Of a DNA stretch of 64,000 nucleotides, positions 63,377-64,000 are shown one piece after another. The notes below the pieces were generated by a model. It searched no databases, had not been told where the DNA came from, and was given only the letters and a program-made list of their open reading frames with translations. Both the position numbers and the translations under genes were made by a program. How positions within the stretch are numbered: position 1 is the stretch's first letter; each line of letters starts with the position of its first letter. Source of the DNA: Alphaproteobacteria bacterium (GTDB lineage: Bacteria; Pseudomonadota; Alphaproteobacteria; Micavibrionales; Micavibrionaceae); the NCBI GenBank assembly GCA_030424975.1, contig JAUHVY010000001.1, forward strand, positions 245,093 to 309,092. The letters are read 5' to 3'.

Positions 63377-64000
63377 TTAGCGTCCTAACCTTTCCAGAAT
63401 ATGTGGAATGTGTACTTGGTCGGCTTTATAATTTCCGGTCAATGCATACATCATCAGGTTTACGCCAAAGCGCAAGGCTTGCTCTTCTTGCGCGGTATCT
63501 TGGCTCTGGCTGTAGATGCTAAAACCGTTATTGCGTGTTTGTCTGGAATCTGCCCATGCGCCTGCCCAATCGTTGCTTCCGATTAAAACGGATGACACAT
63601 TATCGCGCCCGCCCAAGCTTTGTTGTTCGAGCCACAGTGTTCCGCTGCTGTAACGGCCCGGAAATTCATCCAGTAAATAATATGATCGCCCTAAGACGTG
63701 ATCTTGCGGGATAGGGGCAATTGGGGGGATATTCAAAGACGATGTAATACGGCGCAGAGCCTTGGCATTTGGTGAGTTAATATTATTGCTGAGGGTGCGG
63801 TTTTGATCGCGCGTATCAAATAAAATCGTACCGCCCTGATCCAGATAGTTTTGAATATTTTCAAGCGCCTCATCCGAATATTGTTTTTGTGTATCCGTTA
63901 CCGCCCAATAGATTAACGGAAAAAATGAAAGATCGTCTTTTTCAGGGTCGACACTGACAACACCTTCCGGTTCAACGGATGTGCGTTGTGTCAAAACCTC
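63377..64000 (-). CDS. DUF4159 protein (5' truncated, continues beyond window)
   Basis: The frame is open to the right edge; about 207 C-terminal residues are visible. RTSVEP, FFPLIYWAVTDTQ, YLDQGGTILFDTRDQNRT, PIPQDHVLGRSYYLLDEFPG, DWAGAWADSRQT and VNLMMYALTGNYKADQVHIP match the DUF4159 domain found at the C-terminus of BatA-like membrane proteins in Alphaproteobacteria. The N-terminal membrane and VWA parts lie outside the window. Confidence 0.88.
   Translation of the reverse strand, partial: EVLTQRTSVEPEGVVSVDPEKDDLSFFPLIYWAVTDTQKQYSDEALENIQNYLDQGGTILFDTRDQNRTLSNNINSPNAKALRRITSSLNIPPIAPIPQDHVLGRSYYLLDEFPGRYSSGTLWLEQQSLGGRDNVSSVLIGSNDWAGAWADSRQTRNNGFSIYSQSQDTAQEEQALRFGVNLMMYALTGNYKADQVHIPHILERLGR

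Noticed and set aside
1-64000. CRISPR array, tRNA, rRNA, insertion sequence or prophage
   Set aside because: None seen: no regularly spaced repeats, no transposase or integrase and no RNA gene pattern on reading both strands.

Overview
The window is a chromosomal segment of a Gram-negative alphaproteobacterium. About 48 kb (1 to 48.4 kb) is one large polar-flagellum locus, followed by about 15 kb of core cell-cycle, SOS and envelope genes. The alphaproteobacterial assignment rests on flaF, flbT, fliX and flbD regulators, a DksA homologue with a single-cysteine zinc finger, a CckA-type hybrid kinase, and a recA gene preceded by the alphaproteobacterial LexA box GTTC-N7-GTTC. FlhF and FlhG together suggest a polar flagellum. 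Base composition looks moderate (mid-40s % GC by eye, not computed). The gene order recalls Rhodospirillales and Micavibrio-like bacteria, but the species cannot be fixed from this sequence alone. No rRNA, tRNA, CRISPR array, insertion sequence or phage gene was seen.

Layout. 1-5.5 kb: end of fliJ, a second FliK-like protein, flhG, flhF and two secreted paralogues. 5.5-12.2 kb: flhA, an AT-rich orphan membrane protein, two cytoplasmic paralogues with a degenerate EF-hand-like loop, the sigma-54 activator flbD, and a DUF1826-like gene. 12.2-17.1 kb: fliF-fliG-fliH-fliN-motA. 17.4-20.8 kb: a FlaG-like gene, flaF, flbT and one flagellin. 21-28.6 kb: flgI-flgJ-two FlgN-like genes-fliK-flgD-flgE, then divergent fliX. 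28.6-32.9 kb: dksA and flgF-flgG-flgA-flgH. 33-43.3 kb: fliL, fliM, a DUF6468-like gene, a MotE-like gene, cheY, cheZ, two MotB-like genes, a 1053-residue TPR protein and a second DUF1826-like gene. 43.3-48.7 kb: flhX-fliO-fliP divergent from flgB-flgC-fliE-fliQ-fliR-flhB. 48.7-64 kb: a MuiA-like secreted protein, cckA, recA, smpB, dapA, a soluble lytic transglycosylase, a NarL-type regulator with a hybrid kinase, and two DUF4159/VWA-type envelope genes.

Regulation is unusually readable. Four flagellar operons (fliF, flgI, flgF, flgB) have sigma-54 -24/-12 elements that align in the same 18-base frame. This fits the FlbD activator (GAFTGA loop intact) and its partner FliX in the same window. 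The flagellin gene instead has a TTAA-N7-TTAA CtrA-type box next to an extended -10, plus a leader inverted repeat that is a plausible FlbT target. CckA, the kinase at the head of the CtrA phosphorelay in relatives, is encoded 30 kb away. Factor-independent terminators follow flagellin, flgE, dksA/flgH, recA and the EF-hand-like pair.

No wholly new multi-gene system stands out. The most interesting unknowns are: the MotB tandem in which only one copy keeps the proton-binding aspartate; His/Asp-rich linkers shared by FliL, the MotE-like protein and the TPR protein; three paralogous pairs of uncharacterised proteins embedded in the flagellar locus; and two operator-like palindromes before the NarL-type regulator. 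Not found in the window: fliI, flgK, flgL, fliD, fliS, flgM, cheA. fliI probably lies just left of the window, next to fliJ.
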